A stretch of 64,000 bases of DNA from Mycobacterium gordonae (GCF_002101675.1 NZ_LQOY01000072.1:18477-82476), one strand, 5' to 3'. Shown: positions 7,242-16,394, counted from the first letter of the stretch. Program-made: numbers and translations. The notes: generated by a model from the letters alone, not told the origin.

Positions 7242-8744
7242 GTGAACGCTTCGCACTCCTCCAGCATCGAACACGTCGACGTGTTGATCGTTGGCGCCGG
7301 TATCTCGGGCATCGGCGCCGCTTACTATCTGCAAACGATGCAGCGGGGGAAGAGCTTCGCGATTCTGGAGGCCCGCGCAGACATCGGCGGCACCTGGGAC
7401 CTGTTCCGCTACCCGGGAATTCGTTCGGACTCCGACCTGCACACCTTCAGCTACGAGTTCAAGGCGTGGGAGAACGAGAAGGCGATAGCCAGCGCCGACG
7501 CCATCATGTCCTACCTACGGGAGACGGTCGCCGAGAACGGCATCGAGAAGTCGATTCGGTTCGGGCACAGGGTCATCGATGCCGCCTGGTCCACCCGTGA
7601 CGCCCGCTGGCTGGTCGAGATCGAGCATCTCGGTGAACGCATCACGATGAGCTGCGGATGGTTCTTCTGCGCCGGTGGCTATTACCGCTACGACGCCGGG
7701 TACACGCCGGAATTCCCCGGGCAACAGCGGTTTACCGGTGAAATCGTGCATCCGCAACACTGGCCGGAGGATCTGGACTACGCCGGCAAGCGCGTGTTGA
7801 TCATCGGAAGTGGTGCGACCGCGGTCACCCTGGTGCCCGCGATGGCTGAGACCGCCGGGCACGTGACCATGCTGCAGCGTTCGCCGACCTACATGGTGCC
7901 GGTGCCCTCCGAGGACCGCATCGCCAACGCGCTGCCCAAGTTGATCGGCCGCGACCGCGCCTATGCTGTCACCCGGCGCAAGAACATCACTCGTCAACGG
8001 CTCATCTGGCGGTTCTGCCAACAGCACCCGCGGGCCGCGCGCCGACTGATCCGGCACCTCAACGCCAAGCAGCTGCCGGCCGGATATCCCATCGACAAGC
8101 ACTTCAAGCCGGCCTACAACCCGTGGGACCAGCGTCTGTGCGCCGTGCCGGATTCAGACCTGTTCAAGGCGATTCGCGATGGCCGGGCCTCAGTGGTCAC
8201 CGACCAGATCGACACCTTCACCGAACGGGGTGTTCGCCTGCAATCAGGACAGGAACTAGAGGCCGACATCATCGTCACTGCCACCGGTCTGAACCTGGTG
8301 GCACTCGGCGGCATCGATTTCTCGGTGGACGGGGTGCCTGTCGACATCCCGGAGACGGTGGCATTCAAAGGTTTCATGCTCAGCGGTATGCCGAACTTCG
8401 CCTACATGTTCGGCTACACCAACTCATCATGGACGCTGAAGGTCGGGCTGGTGTGTGAACACTTCTGCCGCCTGCTGGCCCACATGGACGCGCACGGTTT
8501 CTCCGTCTGCTGTCCGCAGCCGCCCGACTCCATGTCGACCGAGCCCTTTCTGGAGATCACCTCCGGCTACGCCCAGCGCGCTGCCGCCCAGCTGCCTAAG
8601 CAGGGGTCCGAAGGGCCGTGGCGGACCAACATGGAGTACCGCATCGACCGAAAGTTACTGCGTGAGGGACCAGTCGACGACGACAACCTGCGCTTCACCA
8701 AGGCGGCCGCGGCCGTCCTGCCCGAGCCGGCGTTGACCGGCTGA
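7242..8744 (+). CDS. Flavin-containing Baeyer-Villiger-type monooxygenase (MymA/EthA-like)
   Basis: This 500-residue FAD- and NADPH-dependent monooxygenase has the FAD-binding motif GAGISGIGAA near residue 18, the segment GGTWDLFRYPGIRSDSD, the Baeyer-Villiger fingerprint FTGEIVHPQHWP, and a second dinucleotide motif (IIGSGATAVTL). It resembles MymA (Rv3083) and EthA, which oxygenate ketones or thioamides. The GTG at 7242 was chosen because an AGGACC-like site precedes it; an upstream TTG at 7224 is possible. A WS/DGAT gene follows after 17 bp, and a shared AraC-type operator lies upstream. This is reminiscent of the virS-mymA arrangement, in which an AraC regulator controls a monooxygenase operon. 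Confidence 0.88.
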   Translation: MNASHSSSIEHVDVLIVGAGISGIGAAYYLQTMQRGKSFAILEARADIGGTWDLFRYPGIRSDSDLHTFSYEFKAWENEKAIASADAIMSYLRETVAENGIEKSIRFGHRVIDAAWSTRDARWLVEIEHLGERITMSCGWFFCAGGYYRYDAGYTPEFPGQQRFTGEIVHPQHWPEDLDYAGKRVLIIGSGATAVTLVPAMAETAGHVTMLQRSPTYMVPVPSEDRIANALPKLIGRDRAYAVTRRKNITRQRLIWRFCQQHPRAARRLIRHLNAKQLPAGYPIDKHFKPAYNPWDQRLCAVPDSDLFKAIRDGRASVVTDQIDTFTERGVRLQSGQELEADIIVTATGLNLVALGGIDFSVDGVPVDIPETVAFKGFMLSGMPNFAYMFGYTNSSWTLKVGLVCEHFCRLLAHMDAHGFSVCCPQPPDSMSTEPFLEITSGYAQRAAAQLPKQGSEGPWRTNMEYRIDRKLLREGPVDDDNLRFTKAAAAVLPEPALTG

Positions 8745-8761
8745 CGCTTGAGGAGCACACC

Positions 8762-10120
8762 ATGGAACTGATGTCACCCGTCGACGCGCTGTTCTTGTCC
8801 GCGGAGTCACGCGAACATCCCTTGCATGTCGGCGCGCTGCAACTGTTCGAGCCACCCAAGGGCGCGGGTCGGGCGTTCGCGCGGGATACCCATCGGGCGA
8901 TGCTGGAGTGCCAGGAAGTTGCGCCGCTGTTCCGCAAGCGCCCCAGTTCCTTTCACGGTGCGCTGACCAACCTGGGTTGGTCGACAGACGACGATGTCGA
9001 CCTCAGTTATCACGTGCGTCGTTCTGCCCTGCCCGCCCCGGGACGGGTGCGCGATCTGCTCGACTTGACCTCGCGTCTGCATGCCAATCTGCTGGATCGG
9101 CACCGTCCGCTGTGGGAGACACACGTCATCGAGGGGCTGCGCGACGGACGGCTCGCGGTGTACTCCAAGATGCACCACGCTCTCGTGGACGGAGTATCCG
9201 GGCTGGCGCTGATGCGACAGTCCTTACACACCGACCCCGACGACACCGAATTCCGCACGGCGTGGAGCCCGGCGCCCAGACGCGCGCCCCGCGATCAGGA
9301 GCCCCGCGGACGCCTGCAATACGTCGGCGCGACGATGCGATCGGTTGCAGGACTTGGCCCGTCGACGCTGCGGCTGGCGCGGGCGGCACTACTGGAGCAG
9401 CAACTCACACTGCCATTCGGCGCACCCCGCAGCATGCTCAATGTCGCGGTCGGGGGAGCGCGGCGCTGTGCCGCACAATCATGGGAGCTGGACCGGGTCA
9501 AGGAGATAAAAGACGCTGCGGGCGTGAGTCTGAACGATGTCGTGCTCGCAATGTGCGCGGGCGCGCTGCGCGGCTACCTTGACGAGTACGACGCGCTGCC
9601 GGCCGCGCCCCTGGTCGCCATGGTCCCGGTAAGTTTGCGCAACGAGCGAGACGCTCTGGGCGGCAACATGGTTGGCGCTGTGCTGTGCAACTTGGCCACC
9701 CACCTGGAGGATCCCGCGGAGCGCCTGCAAGCGATCCACACCTCGATGCGCGACAACAAGAAGGTCCTGTCACAACTCCCTCGGGCCCAGGCGATGGCGT
9801 TGTCGCTGTTGCTGATGAGCCCGGCCGCGCTCAACACGCTGCCCGGCCTCGCCGAGGCCACTCCGCCGCCGTTCAACGTCTGCATCTCGAATGTGCCCGG
9901 GGTACGGGAACCGCGTTATCTCAACGGGGCCCGGCTGGTCGGCAACTATCCGATGTCGCTGACGCTCAACGGACAGGCACTCAACATCACCCTGACCAGT
10001 ACCGCGGACAGTCTCGACTTCGGACTGGTGGGCTGCCGGCGCAGCATTCCGCACCTGCAACGGCTACTCAGCCATCTGGAGATATCGCTGAAGGAGCTGC
10101 AGCGGGCCGTCGGTCTATGA
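8762..10120 (+). CDS. Wax ester synthase / diacylglycerol acyltransferase (WS/DGAT), copy 1
   Basis: This 452-residue acyltransferase makes triacylglycerol or wax esters from acyl-CoA and a hydroxylated acceptor. The catalytic HHxxxDG motif is present (MHHALVDGVSG, histidines at 138-139). The C-terminal family segments PPFNVCISNVPG and LNGARLVGNYPMS are also visible. GAGGAG lies just upstream of the ATG. The gene is 17 bp behind the monooxygenase gene and should be cotranscribed from the TGTC-repeat promoter. Its 3' end overlaps the convergent AraC regulator gene by 6 bp. It is close in sequence to copy 2 at 11709-13082. Confidence 0.92.
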   Translation: MELMSPVDALFLSAESREHPLHVGALQLFEPPKGAGRAFARDTHRAMLECQEVAPLFRKRPSSFHGALTNLGWSTDDDVDLSYHVRRSALPAPGRVRDLLDLTSRLHANLLDRHRPLWETHVIEGLRDGRLAVYSKMHHALVDGVSGLALMRQSLHTDPDDTEFRTAWSPAPRRAPRDQEPRGRLQYVGATMRSVAGLGPSTLRLARAALLEQQLTLPFGAPRSMLNVAVGGARRCAAQSWELDRVKEIKDAAGVSLNDVVLAMCAGALRGYLDEYDALPAAPLVAMVPVSLRNERDALGGNMVGAVLCNLATHLEDPAERLQAIHTSMRDNKKVLSQLPRAQAMALSLLLMSPAALNTLPGLAEATPPPFNVCISNVPGVREPRYLNGARLVGNYPMSLTLNGQALNITLTSTADSLDFGLVGCRRSIPHLQRLLSHLEISLKELQRAVGL

Positions 10121-11140
10121 GGGGTGGCCGACCAGCGCGCGCGGCGTCCGGGTCTGGTTGCGATAGGACGCCGGGCCCGTGCCGAACCAGCGCTTGCACG
10201 AGCGCGACAGCACGCTCTGCTCGGCGTAGCCCAACTCGCGGGCCAGGTGCGACAAGCTCATTGCGGTAGTCCGGAGATAGCGGTCGGCTGCGTCCCTCCG
10301 AACTTCGTCGATAAGGGCGGCGAAGGTGGTGCCGTGGTCGGCCAGCCTGCGCTGCAACGTTTTCGGATGCAGGTTGAACTGGTGAGCCACCACCTCGAGG
10401 CTCGCGGCTCCGGTCGGTAACAGCTGGCGGACGATGGTGCGCACCGACTCCACGATCCCGGCGCCCAACGGCGTGATACTGCTCAGGTAGTCCACGACGG
10501 CGCGGTGGGCGAGTTCGTCCCGGTTCAGTGGGCGGGCCAGGTCGGCGGTGCGCACCGTGAACCCGGCGCTGCGTTGCGCGAAATAGGGCTTGCAGCCGAA
10601 ATATTCGGCGTAGCTGGCTTTCGGTGTGAGCGGGTCGTGCGGCAGGTGCACCGAGAGTCCGACGAATTTCGCGCCCATGAGTAGCCGAAATACCCCGAGC
10701 GAGACACCCAGCGCCAATTCCATCGTCTGCGGACACTTGATTGCCTCGTCGAGCAGGAACTCGAGGGAGATGAACGACCGTTCCGGATCGGCCAGGGGCG
10801 CGATCGAGACGGCGATTGCGGGACTGTATGCCGCCATGAACGTGCTGAAGATGGCCAGTGCATCGGCCACCGTTGCGGCGGTACGGGCCGCCACGCCCAC
10901 CGGTCCCAGGATTTCGATGCCCTGGCGTCGTGCCAGCCGCCGCCCGAAGTCCGCAGTGGCGGTCGCCTCCGCCGCCGCTTCGAGCGCCCTGATTGCCGCC
11001 CGCATCGGGATGAATGCATCGTAGTTGCCGACGTCCTGCTCCCGAATTCCGTTGGCGCGCAGCAGCGCGGCCGGATCCCCACCCAATTCCGCGACCAGCT
11101 TCGGGTAGTTGGCGAGCGCCGTCCCGCGCACTACGGACAT
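10115..11140 (-). CDS. AraC-family regulator, VirS/OruR-like
   Basis: This 341-residue regulator has an N-terminal sensor region of the arabinose-unlike OruR/VirS type and a C-terminal AraC double helix-turn-helix. The DNA-binding part includes LEVVAHQFNLHPKTLQRRL near residue 260 and the second helix region LSHLARELGYAEQSVLSRSC. The final segment RWFGTGPASYR is characteristic of the family. The ATG at 11140 is directly abutted by the TGTC-repeat operator, so the protein probably represses or tunes its own gene while activating the plus-strand genes. The frame stays open upstream of 11140, so a longer form cannot be excluded. Confidence 0.88.
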   Translation of the reverse strand: MSVVRGTALANYPKLVAELGGDPAALLRANGIREQDVGNYDAFIPMRAAIRALEAAAEATATADFGRRLARRQGIEILGPVGVAARTAATVADALAIFSTFMAAYSPAIAVSIAPLADPERSFISLEFLLDEAIKCPQTMELALGVSLGVFRLLMGAKFVGLSVHLPHDPLTPKASYAEYFGCKPYFAQRSAGFTVRTADLARPLNRDELAHRAVVDYLSSITPLGAGIVESVRTIVRQLLPTGAASLEVVAHQFNLHPKTLQRRLADHGTTFAALIDEVRRDAADRYLRTTAMSLSHLARELGYAEQSVLSRSCKRWFGTGPASYRNQTRTPRALVGHPS

Positions 11141-11174
11141 GTCTCGAATTGTCAAAAAGTTGTCTTCAGATGTC
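11140..11174 (+). promoter_or_regulatory. AraC-type operator: four TGTC direct repeats (copy 2)
   Basis: TGTC half-sites begin at 11140, 11150, 11161 and 11171, again 10-11-10 bp apart and in the same orientation as copy 1. The first half-site overlaps the start codon of the minus-strand AraC gene, and the last ends 65 bp before the ATG of the plus-strand DUF1330 gene. The site therefore sits between divergent genes and could activate one while autoregulating the other. The assignment to this regulator is inferred from repetition and position. Confidence 0.7.
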
Positions 11175-11239
11175 AAGACCCGACCGTGGTCGACGGCGCA
11201 TTGTGAATGTCCAGAAGCAGATCCAACAAAGGAACTGAG

Positions 11240-11626
11240 ATGACGTCGACCCTCGAAGCAACGTTCGATCAACTGACCACGCTGGCCGCGAGACCGGCCG
11301 AGGCGCCGGTGGTGATGGTCAATCTGTTGAAGTTCAGGGCCGCCGGTGGGTTGGAGTCCTACCAGCGCTACGCCCGTGAGGCGATGCCCCACCTCGACCG
11401 GGTCGGCGCCACCGTCCGCTATGGCGGCGTGACACCGGGCAACGTCATCGGCGACGGTGAAAAGCCTTGGTGGGATGCGATTCTCATCGTCGAGTACCCG
11501 ACTCCGCAAGCCTTCATCGACATGGTGTCGACGCCGGAATACGCCCGGGTGCACGAGCACCGCGCCGCCGGACTGGAACGCGGCGACCTGATCGCCACGT
11601 CGGTCTGGTCTGTTGGTGCGGAGTAG
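11240..11626 (+). CDS. DUF1330-family small protein
   Basis: This 128-residue protein resembles DUF1330, a ferredoxin-like alpha/beta barrel family. The family-like segments are VVMVNLLKFRAAGGLESYQRYA at the start and WDAILIVEYPTPQAFIDMV with YARVHEHRAAGLE towards the end. Related dimeric barrel proteins include isomerases and monooxygenases, but the reaction of DUF1330 proteins is not established. The ATG at 11240 has an AAAGGAAC ribosome-binding site; an upstream GTG at 11207 is less likely. It lies directly downstream of operator copy 2 and about 80 bp before the second WS/DGAT gene, so it probably belongs to the AraC regulon. Confidence 0.8.
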   Translation: MTSTLEATFDQLTTLAARPAEAPVVMVNLLKFRAAGGLESYQRYAREAMPHLDRVGATVRYGGVTPGNVIGDGEKPWWDAILIVEYPTPQAFIDMVSTPEYARVHEHRAAGLERGDLIATSVWSVGAE

Positions 11627-11708
11627 GCGGCTCGGGCCGATGGACTAACGGCCTCTATTTTTCAAACACCTTCGCTTTGCACCGGAATCTCGGGGTGTAA
11701 TAGCGGGC

Positions 11709-13082
11709 ATGGAATTGATGATGCCCACCGACTCGATGTTCCTGTTCACCGAATCGCGGGAGCATCCGCTGCACGTGGGCGGGTTGTCGTTGTTCCAGCC
11801 CCCGGAAGGGGCCGGACCGGAATTCGTCCGAGAGTTCTACGACAAGCTGGTCGCCAACGACGAATTCCAGCCGACGTTCCGTAAACACCCGGCGACGATC
11901 GGCGGCGGCATCGCGCGGGTCGCCTGGGCCTACGACGACGAGGTCGACGTCGACTACCACGTCCGCCGCTCGGCCCTGCCGTCGCCGGGACGTGTGCGTG
12001 ATCTGCTCGAGCTGACCTCGCGGCTGCACACCAGCCTGCTGGACCGGCACCGTCCGCTGTGGGAGTTGCACGTCGTCGAGGGGCTCAACGACGGTCGCTT
12101 CGCGATGTACACGAAGATGCACCACGCCCTGATCGACGGTGTCTCGGCGGTGAAGTTGATGCAGCGGACCATGTCGACCGACCCCGACGACACCCACGTG
12201 AAGGCGATGTGGAATCTGCCGCGACCGCCCCGCGCGCCTAAGCCGGAGTCAGACGGCGGCGGTTCCAACCCGCTGACCTCCCTGGTAAAAATGGCGGGAT
12301 CGGTTGTCGGCGTTGCCCCTTCAACGCTGAAGCTGGCCCGGGCGGCGCTGTTCGAGCAGCAATTGACGCTGCCGTTCGCGGCGCCGCACACCATGCTGAA
12401 CGTGAAGGTCGGGGGAGCCCGCCGGTGCGCCGGTCAGTCCTGGTCGCTGGACCGCGTCAAGGGTGTCAAAGAGGCCGCCGGCGTGACCGTCAACGACGCG
12501 GTGCTGGCAATGTGCGCCGGCGCGCTGCGCTACTACCTGCTCGAACAAGACGCTTTGCCGGACACCCCCCTGGTCGCCATGGTGCCGGTCAGCCTGCGTT
12601 CGGAAGCCGACGCCGACAGCGGCGGCAACAAGGTCGGCAGCATCCTGTGCAACCTGGCCACCAACATCGACGACCCCGCCAGGCGGCTGCAGATCATCGG
12701 CGACTCCATGCGCCGCAACAAGAAGGTGCTCGCGGAACTGCCGTCCTACCAGGTGCTCGCACTGTCCGCGCTGAACATGGCGCCGCTGACGCTCGCCGGT
12801 GTGCCGGGCTTCCTGTCGGCGGTGCCGCCGCCGTTCAACATCGTCATCTCGAACGTGCCCGGCGTCGGCGATCCGCTGTACTACGGCGGGGCCCGGCTCG
12901 ACGGCAGCTACCCGTTGTCCAACATCCCGGACGGCCAGGCGCTGAACATCACCCTGGTCAACAATGCCGGCAACCTGGACTTCGGGCTCGTCGGCTGCCG
13001 CCGTAGCGTGCCGCACCTACAGCGACTGCTGGCCCATCTGGAGACCTCATTGAAGGACCTGGAGCAGGCCGTCGGAGTCTGA
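11709..13082 (+). CDS. Wax ester synthase / diacylglycerol acyltransferase (WS/DGAT), copy 2
   Basis: This 457-residue paralogue of the gene at 8762-10120 has the active-site motif MHHALIDGVSA at the same residue positions (138-139). It shares long stretches with copy 1, for example HRPLWE-type and LARAALFEQQLTLPFAAP segments and the C-terminal GLVGCRRSVPHLQRLL. The two appear to be a local duplication. It should esterify fatty acyl-CoA to diacylglycerol or long-chain alcohols for storage lipid. The upstream 82 bp has no strong ribosome-binding site. A Nudix gene follows after 5 bp and is probably cotranscribed. Confidence 0.92.
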   Translation: MELMMPTDSMFLFTESREHPLHVGGLSLFQPPEGAGPEFVREFYDKLVANDEFQPTFRKHPATIGGGIARVAWAYDDEVDVDYHVRRSALPSPGRVRDLLELTSRLHTSLLDRHRPLWELHVVEGLNDGRFAMYTKMHHALIDGVSAVKLMQRTMSTDPDDTHVKAMWNLPRPPRAPKPESDGGGSNPLTSLVKMAGSVVGVAPSTLKLARAALFEQQLTLPFAAPHTMLNVKVGGARRCAGQSWSLDRVKGVKEAAGVTVNDAVLAMCAGALRYYLLEQDALPDTPLVAMVPVSLRSEADADSGGNKVGSILCNLATNIDDPARRLQIIGDSMRRNKKVLAELPSYQVLALSALNMAPLTLAGVPGFLSAVPPPFNIVISNVPGVGDPLYYGGARLDGSYPLSNIPDGQALNITLVNNAGNLDFGLVGCRRSVPHLQRLLAHLETSLKDLEQAVGV

Positions 13083-13087
13083 CCGCG

Positions 13088-13573
13088 ATGCCGAAGCTGA
13101 GCGCGGGTCTGCTGCTGTACCGGGCACGCGCCGGCGTCGTCGAGGTGCTGCTCGCACACCCGGGTGGACCATTCTGGGCGCGCAAGGACGACGGCGCCTG
13201 GTCGATCCCTAAGGGTGAATACGACGAGGGCGATGATCCCTGGGCGGCGGCGCGTCGTGAGTTCGCCGAAGAGCTGGGGTTGCCGGTGCCCGACGGGCCG
13301 AGACTGGACTTCGGGCCGGTGAAGCAACCCAGTGGCAAGGTGGTGACAGCCTTCGCGGTCGGCGGCGATCTCGATATCACCGACGCGAGCAGCAACACCT
13401 TCGAGATGGAGTGGCCGCGCGGCTCCGGCAGGATGCGGGAATTCCCCGAAGTCGATCGCGTCGGCTGGTTCGCGGTGGCCCAGGCCCGCGCCAAGTTACT
13501 CAAGGGCCAGCGGGTTTTCCTGGATCGGTTGATGGCGCAGCCGGACCTGGCCGGGCTCAGCGAAGGTCAGTAG
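13088..13573 (+). CDS. Nudix hydrolase
   Basis: This 161-residue protein has a complete Nudix box of the form GX5EX7REUXEEXGU: G in KGEYDEGDD, then AARREFAEELGL, at about residues 40-65. Nudix enzymes hydrolyse nucleoside diphosphates linked to another group. The N-terminus (KLSAGLLLYR) and the segment WSIPKGEYDEGDD are typical of a subgroup of small bacterial Nudix proteins. The gene starts 5 bp after the second WS/DGAT stop, suggesting cotranscription. CoA-ester or nucleotide clean-up linked to lipid metabolism is possible, but the substrate cannot be read from sequence. Confidence 0.88.
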   Translation: MPKLSAGLLLYRARAGVVEVLLAHPGGPFWARKDDGAWSIPKGEYDEGDDPWAAARREFAEELGLPVPDGPRLDFGPVKQPSGKVVTAFAVGGDLDITDASSNTFEMEWPRGSGRMREFPEVDRVGWFAVAQARAKLLKGQRVFLDRLMAQPDLAGLSEGQ

Positions 13574-13656
13574 TGGCGGCGAGCGTTTGACCGTGCGCCC
13601 ACGGCGGCGGAATCCAAGGTTCTTGAATTCGCGCCGCACGCGCACATTGGAAGCGG

Positions 13657-14721
13657 TCAGCGCACACTCGACACGGCGCGGCGCCCGCGGCGCCGCATCA
13701 CCCCCAGCACGACCACCGCCAGGACGATCGTCGCCGCCAGCCCGCCCAGAAGCACGAACTCCAGCGGGAAGACGACGTCGTCGTTGACGACGATCACCTG
13801 CCGGTACGGATCGTCGTTTGCGGCGTTGCCGAAGGTGAAGTCCGACGTGATAGACGCTGTGCGGACGATGTCCACCTGCGTCTTGGTCAGATACGAGCCA
13901 TGGTCGGCGGCCAGTTCGCGCAGCAGGGAATCCTGCACGGCGGCGGCGACGTTGCCGGCGAATCCGATTGTGGTTGTCTGCGTGGAATTGTCGGCGTCGG
14001 TGCGCTGCTGACGGTGATCGGCGAGGGTGAAGACGGTGACGTGCTGCGGCTCCGGCGCGGCGACCGACAGACGCATCGGATACACCAGCTTCGGTGACCC
14101 GAAGGTCAGCCGCACCGGATCGAGTCCGCCCACGATCGGCGCGGTGCTGGTCAGCCGCAGTGCCACGAATGACCAGCCGTCGCGTACGTAGGGGCTCATC
14201 GCCTGCAGCACCGCCGCCTTGATGGCATAACCGTTGTCGCTCAACCAGTTCTGCAGGCCGGTCAGGTCACCGCCCGCCAGCGTGGTGGCCTCCAGCGGCC
14301 CAAGATGCACCTGACCGACCACGTTCGGTGCGCCCGCAGCTGCGCCCGGCCGCGCCCCCTCGAGCGGGGCGCGGGCATTGCCGCCCAGTGTCCAGTGCCG
14401 CTGGTGCCGGATCTGCGGCGCGGTGAGCCGGTCCAACTCGGTGAAGGTCGCCTTGTCGGCGGCCGCCACGGTGGCGGGTGTGGGAGTGGGCACCACCAGC
14501 GCGACATGATCGGTGGTGGCGTCCATCGCCAGTTGCATCACCATGGTCTCGGTTGCGCCATCCCAATGCACAAGTGCCACTTCACGATTCATGGTGGCAT
14601 TGGCCCCGCCGGGTGCGATGGCGGCGCCGCACGCACACGCACGGCTGGGCGCCGAGAAAGCCAGCATGGCCGTGAGAACGACCACGACCAGCCCGAACCG
14701 GCACACCCGACGCACCGCCAC
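13657..14721 (-). CDS. DUF2330-type secreted/membrane-anchored protein
   Basis: This minus-strand gene of about 354 residues has an N-terminal signal sequence (CRFGLVVVVLTAMLAFSAPSRACAC). The cysteine-rich start of the mature part, CACGAAIAP, and the following segment on handling of a counted or measured value (REVALVHWDGATETMVMQL) fit the DUF2330 family. A single C-terminal membrane helix (FVLLGGLAATIVLAVVVLGVM) is followed by an arginine-rich cytoplasmic tail, so the bulk should face outside. Three GTG starts (14721, 14715, 14706) are possible; none has a strong ribosome-binding site. The gene diverges from the P450 gene. Function is unknown. Confidence 0.75.
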   Translation of the reverse strand: MAVRRVCRFGLVVVVLTAMLAFSAPSRACACGAAIAPGGANATMNREVALVHWDGATETMVMQLAMDATTDHVALVVPTPTPATVAAADKATFTELDRLTAPQIRHQRHWTLGGNARAPLEGARPGAAAGAPNVVGQVHLGPLEATTLAGGDLTGLQNWLSDNGYAIKAAVLQAMSPYVRDGWSFVALRLTSTAPIVGGLDPVRLTFGSPKLVYPMRLSVAAPEPQHVTVFTLADHRQQRTDADNSTQTTTIGFAGNVAAAVQDSLLRELAADHGSYLTKTQVDIVRTASITSDFTFGNAANDDPYRQVIVVNDDVVFPLEFVLLGGLAATIVLAVVVLGVMRRRGRRAVSSVR

Positions 14722-14754
14722 CCCGACGATGCTAGCGCAGGCACAATGGCATTC

Positions 14755-15978
14755 ATGACGATTGCGGAACCCACCGAATCGCAGACCTTGCTGTTGCGGC
14801 TGCTCGACCCGGCCACCCGGGCGGATCCTTACCCGGTGTGCGCCGCATTGCGCGACCGCGGCCCACTGACACTGCCGGGTGCCGACTTCGTTGTGTTCTC
14901 GACCTACCGGGACTGTGACGACGTGTTGCGGCACCCGTCGTCGAGCAGCGACCACCTCCGGTCGACGGCCGCCCGCCAGATGGCCGAGGCCGACCCGTCG
15001 ATGAGCCGGGAGGTGCCGCCCGGATTCTTGTTCCTCGACCCGCCCGATCACACGCGGCTGCGCAAGCTGGTCAGCAAGGCGTTTGCGCCGAAGGTGGTGG
15101 CGGGACTGCAACCGGAGATCGAAGCGCTGGTCGGCGGGCTGCTCGACCGGATCGCCGAGCGGGGCAGCTTCGACGTTGTCGCGGACTTCGCCTACCCGCT
15201 GCCCGTGGCGGTGATCTGCCGCCTGCTCGGCGTGCCGCTCGAGGAGGAGCCACAATTCAGCCACGCATCGGCGGTACTGGCCAAGTCGCTGGACCCGTTC
15301 TTCACCGACGACCAGGCCGATGAGCTCGACGAGCAGATGGATGCCGCCGCGGGCCTGCGTGACTATCTGCACGGCCTGATCGCCCGGCGCCGGTCTCAGC
15401 CCGGCGATGACCTGCTGTCAGGCCTGGTCGCCGTGAACGAGTCCGGCGATCAGCTGACCGAAGAGGAGATCGTGTCGACGTGCCTGCTGCTGTTGGTCGC
15501 CGGGCACGAGACCACGGTGAACCTGATCGGCAACGCCATCCTCGCGATGCTGCGCGACGGCCGGCAGTGGGCGGCGCTGAGCGCCGACCCGGACCGTGCG
15601 CCATCGATCGTCGAGGAGACCCTCCGCTACGACCCTCCGGTCCAGCAACTCACTCGAATTGCCCTCGACGACATCAGGATCGGGGACACACCGGTGGCCG
15701 AGGGGGACATGATGATGCTGCTGCTGGCCGCCGCGCACCGCGATCCCGCCGAGTACCACCGGCCGGACACCTTCGACCCGGACCGGGGCACGTTGCGGCA
15801 CTTGGGTTTCGGGCGCGGCGTCCACTACTGCCTGGGCGCCCCGCTGGCGCGGCTGGAAGCCACGGCGGCGTTGTCGGCCCTGGCCGCCCGCTTCCCGCAG
15901 GCGCGGCTGGCGAGCGAACCGCTGTACAAGCCGAACGTCACCCTGCGCGGGTTGTCGGCGTTGACGGTCGCGGTCTAG
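14755..15978 (+). CDS. Cytochrome P450
   Basis: This haem monooxygenase of about 407 residues oxidises an unknown hydrophobic substrate with electrons from a ferredoxin system. The haem-binding segment FGRGVHYCLGAPLAR has the cysteine ligand near residue 359. The I-helix motif LLVAGHETTVNLI carries the oxygen-activation threonine, and ExxR appears in EETLRY. The segment FLDPPDHTRLRKLVSKAF is the usual C-helix region of actinobacterial P450s. An ATG three codons upstream (14746) has a slightly better ribosome-binding context. No ferredoxin gene is adjacent. I do not recognise a specific CYP family with certainty. Its stop overlaps that of the convergent downstream gene by 4 bp. Confidence 0.92.
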   Translation: MTIAEPTESQTLLLRLLDPATRADPYPVCAALRDRGPLTLPGADFVVFSTYRDCDDVLRHPSSSSDHLRSTAARQMAEADPSMSREVPPGFLFLDPPDHTRLRKLVSKAFAPKVVAGLQPEIEALVGGLLDRIAERGSFDVVADFAYPLPVAVICRLLGVPLEEEPQFSHASAVLAKSLDPFFTDDQADELDEQMDAAAGLRDYLHGLIARRRSQPGDDLLSGLVAVNESGDQLTEEEIVSTCLLLLVAGHETTVNLIGNAILAMLRDGRQWAALSADPDRAPSIVEETLRYDPPVQQLTRIALDDIRIGDTPVAEGDMMMLLLAAAHRDPAEYHRPDTFDPDRGTLRHLGFGRGVHYCLGAPLARLEATAALSALAARFPQARLASEPLYKPNVTLRGLSALTVAV

Positions 15979-16394
15979 GCGCCGTTGCGTCCCGGCCGTC
16001 CCCCGGCCATGTTGATCATCAGGGGTATGGGGGTGGCTATCGGCTTGAGCGCCTCGGCGTCGTGGTAGACGCCGATGGTGTACTCGCCCGTGGTCTCGAT
16101 CGCGAAAGACAACTGCGGGGTGAAACACCGGTACTTCGACGGCTTGTCCTCGTCCGGCCACTGCCAGGCCGAACGGACGGTGCCCCGGATGGTCCCGGCC
16201 GGGTCTTTGCAGACGATGAACAGCTCCGGATCGAAATCCCCACCCGAAGGCGCGTGTACCACCAGAACAAGGGGGACCGTCAGCCACACCGGGGTCTGGT
16301 TGACCTCATAGCTGGTGATCGGCACGCGGGTGGCGTCGATCGCGGAATCGTCGATGTTGGCGGAGCCCGCCACGAGCAGAGCGGCTACATGCAT
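15975..16394 (-). CDS. Conserved hypothetical protein, paralogue of the adjacent upstream gene
   Basis: This 139-residue protein is clearly homologous to the product of the next gene upstream. Both share a start HVAALLV / HVSALFV, a central segment PLVLVVHAPSGGDFDPELF, a CKDP motif, SKYRCFT and GEYTIGVYHDAEA. The predicted fold is mostly beta strands, resembling small beta-sandwich proteins of unknown function; the DUF6941 group is a tentative match. There is no signal peptide or membrane helix. The two genes are in tandem with 36 bp between them, which suggests a duplication and one transcript. No function is assigned. Confidence 0.7.
   Translation of the reverse strand: MHVAALLVAGSANIDDSAIDATRVPITSYEVNQTPVWLTVPLVLVVHAPSGGDFDPELFIVCKDPAGTIRGTVRSAWQWPDEDKPSKYRCFTPQLSFAIETTGEYTIGVYHDAEALKPIATPIPLMINMAGGRPGRNGA

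Noticed and set aside
11207..11239. Longer start (GTG 11207) for the DUF1330 protein
   Set aside because: The extra 11 residues are basic and lack family similarity, and the ATG at 11240 has the better ribosome-binding site.
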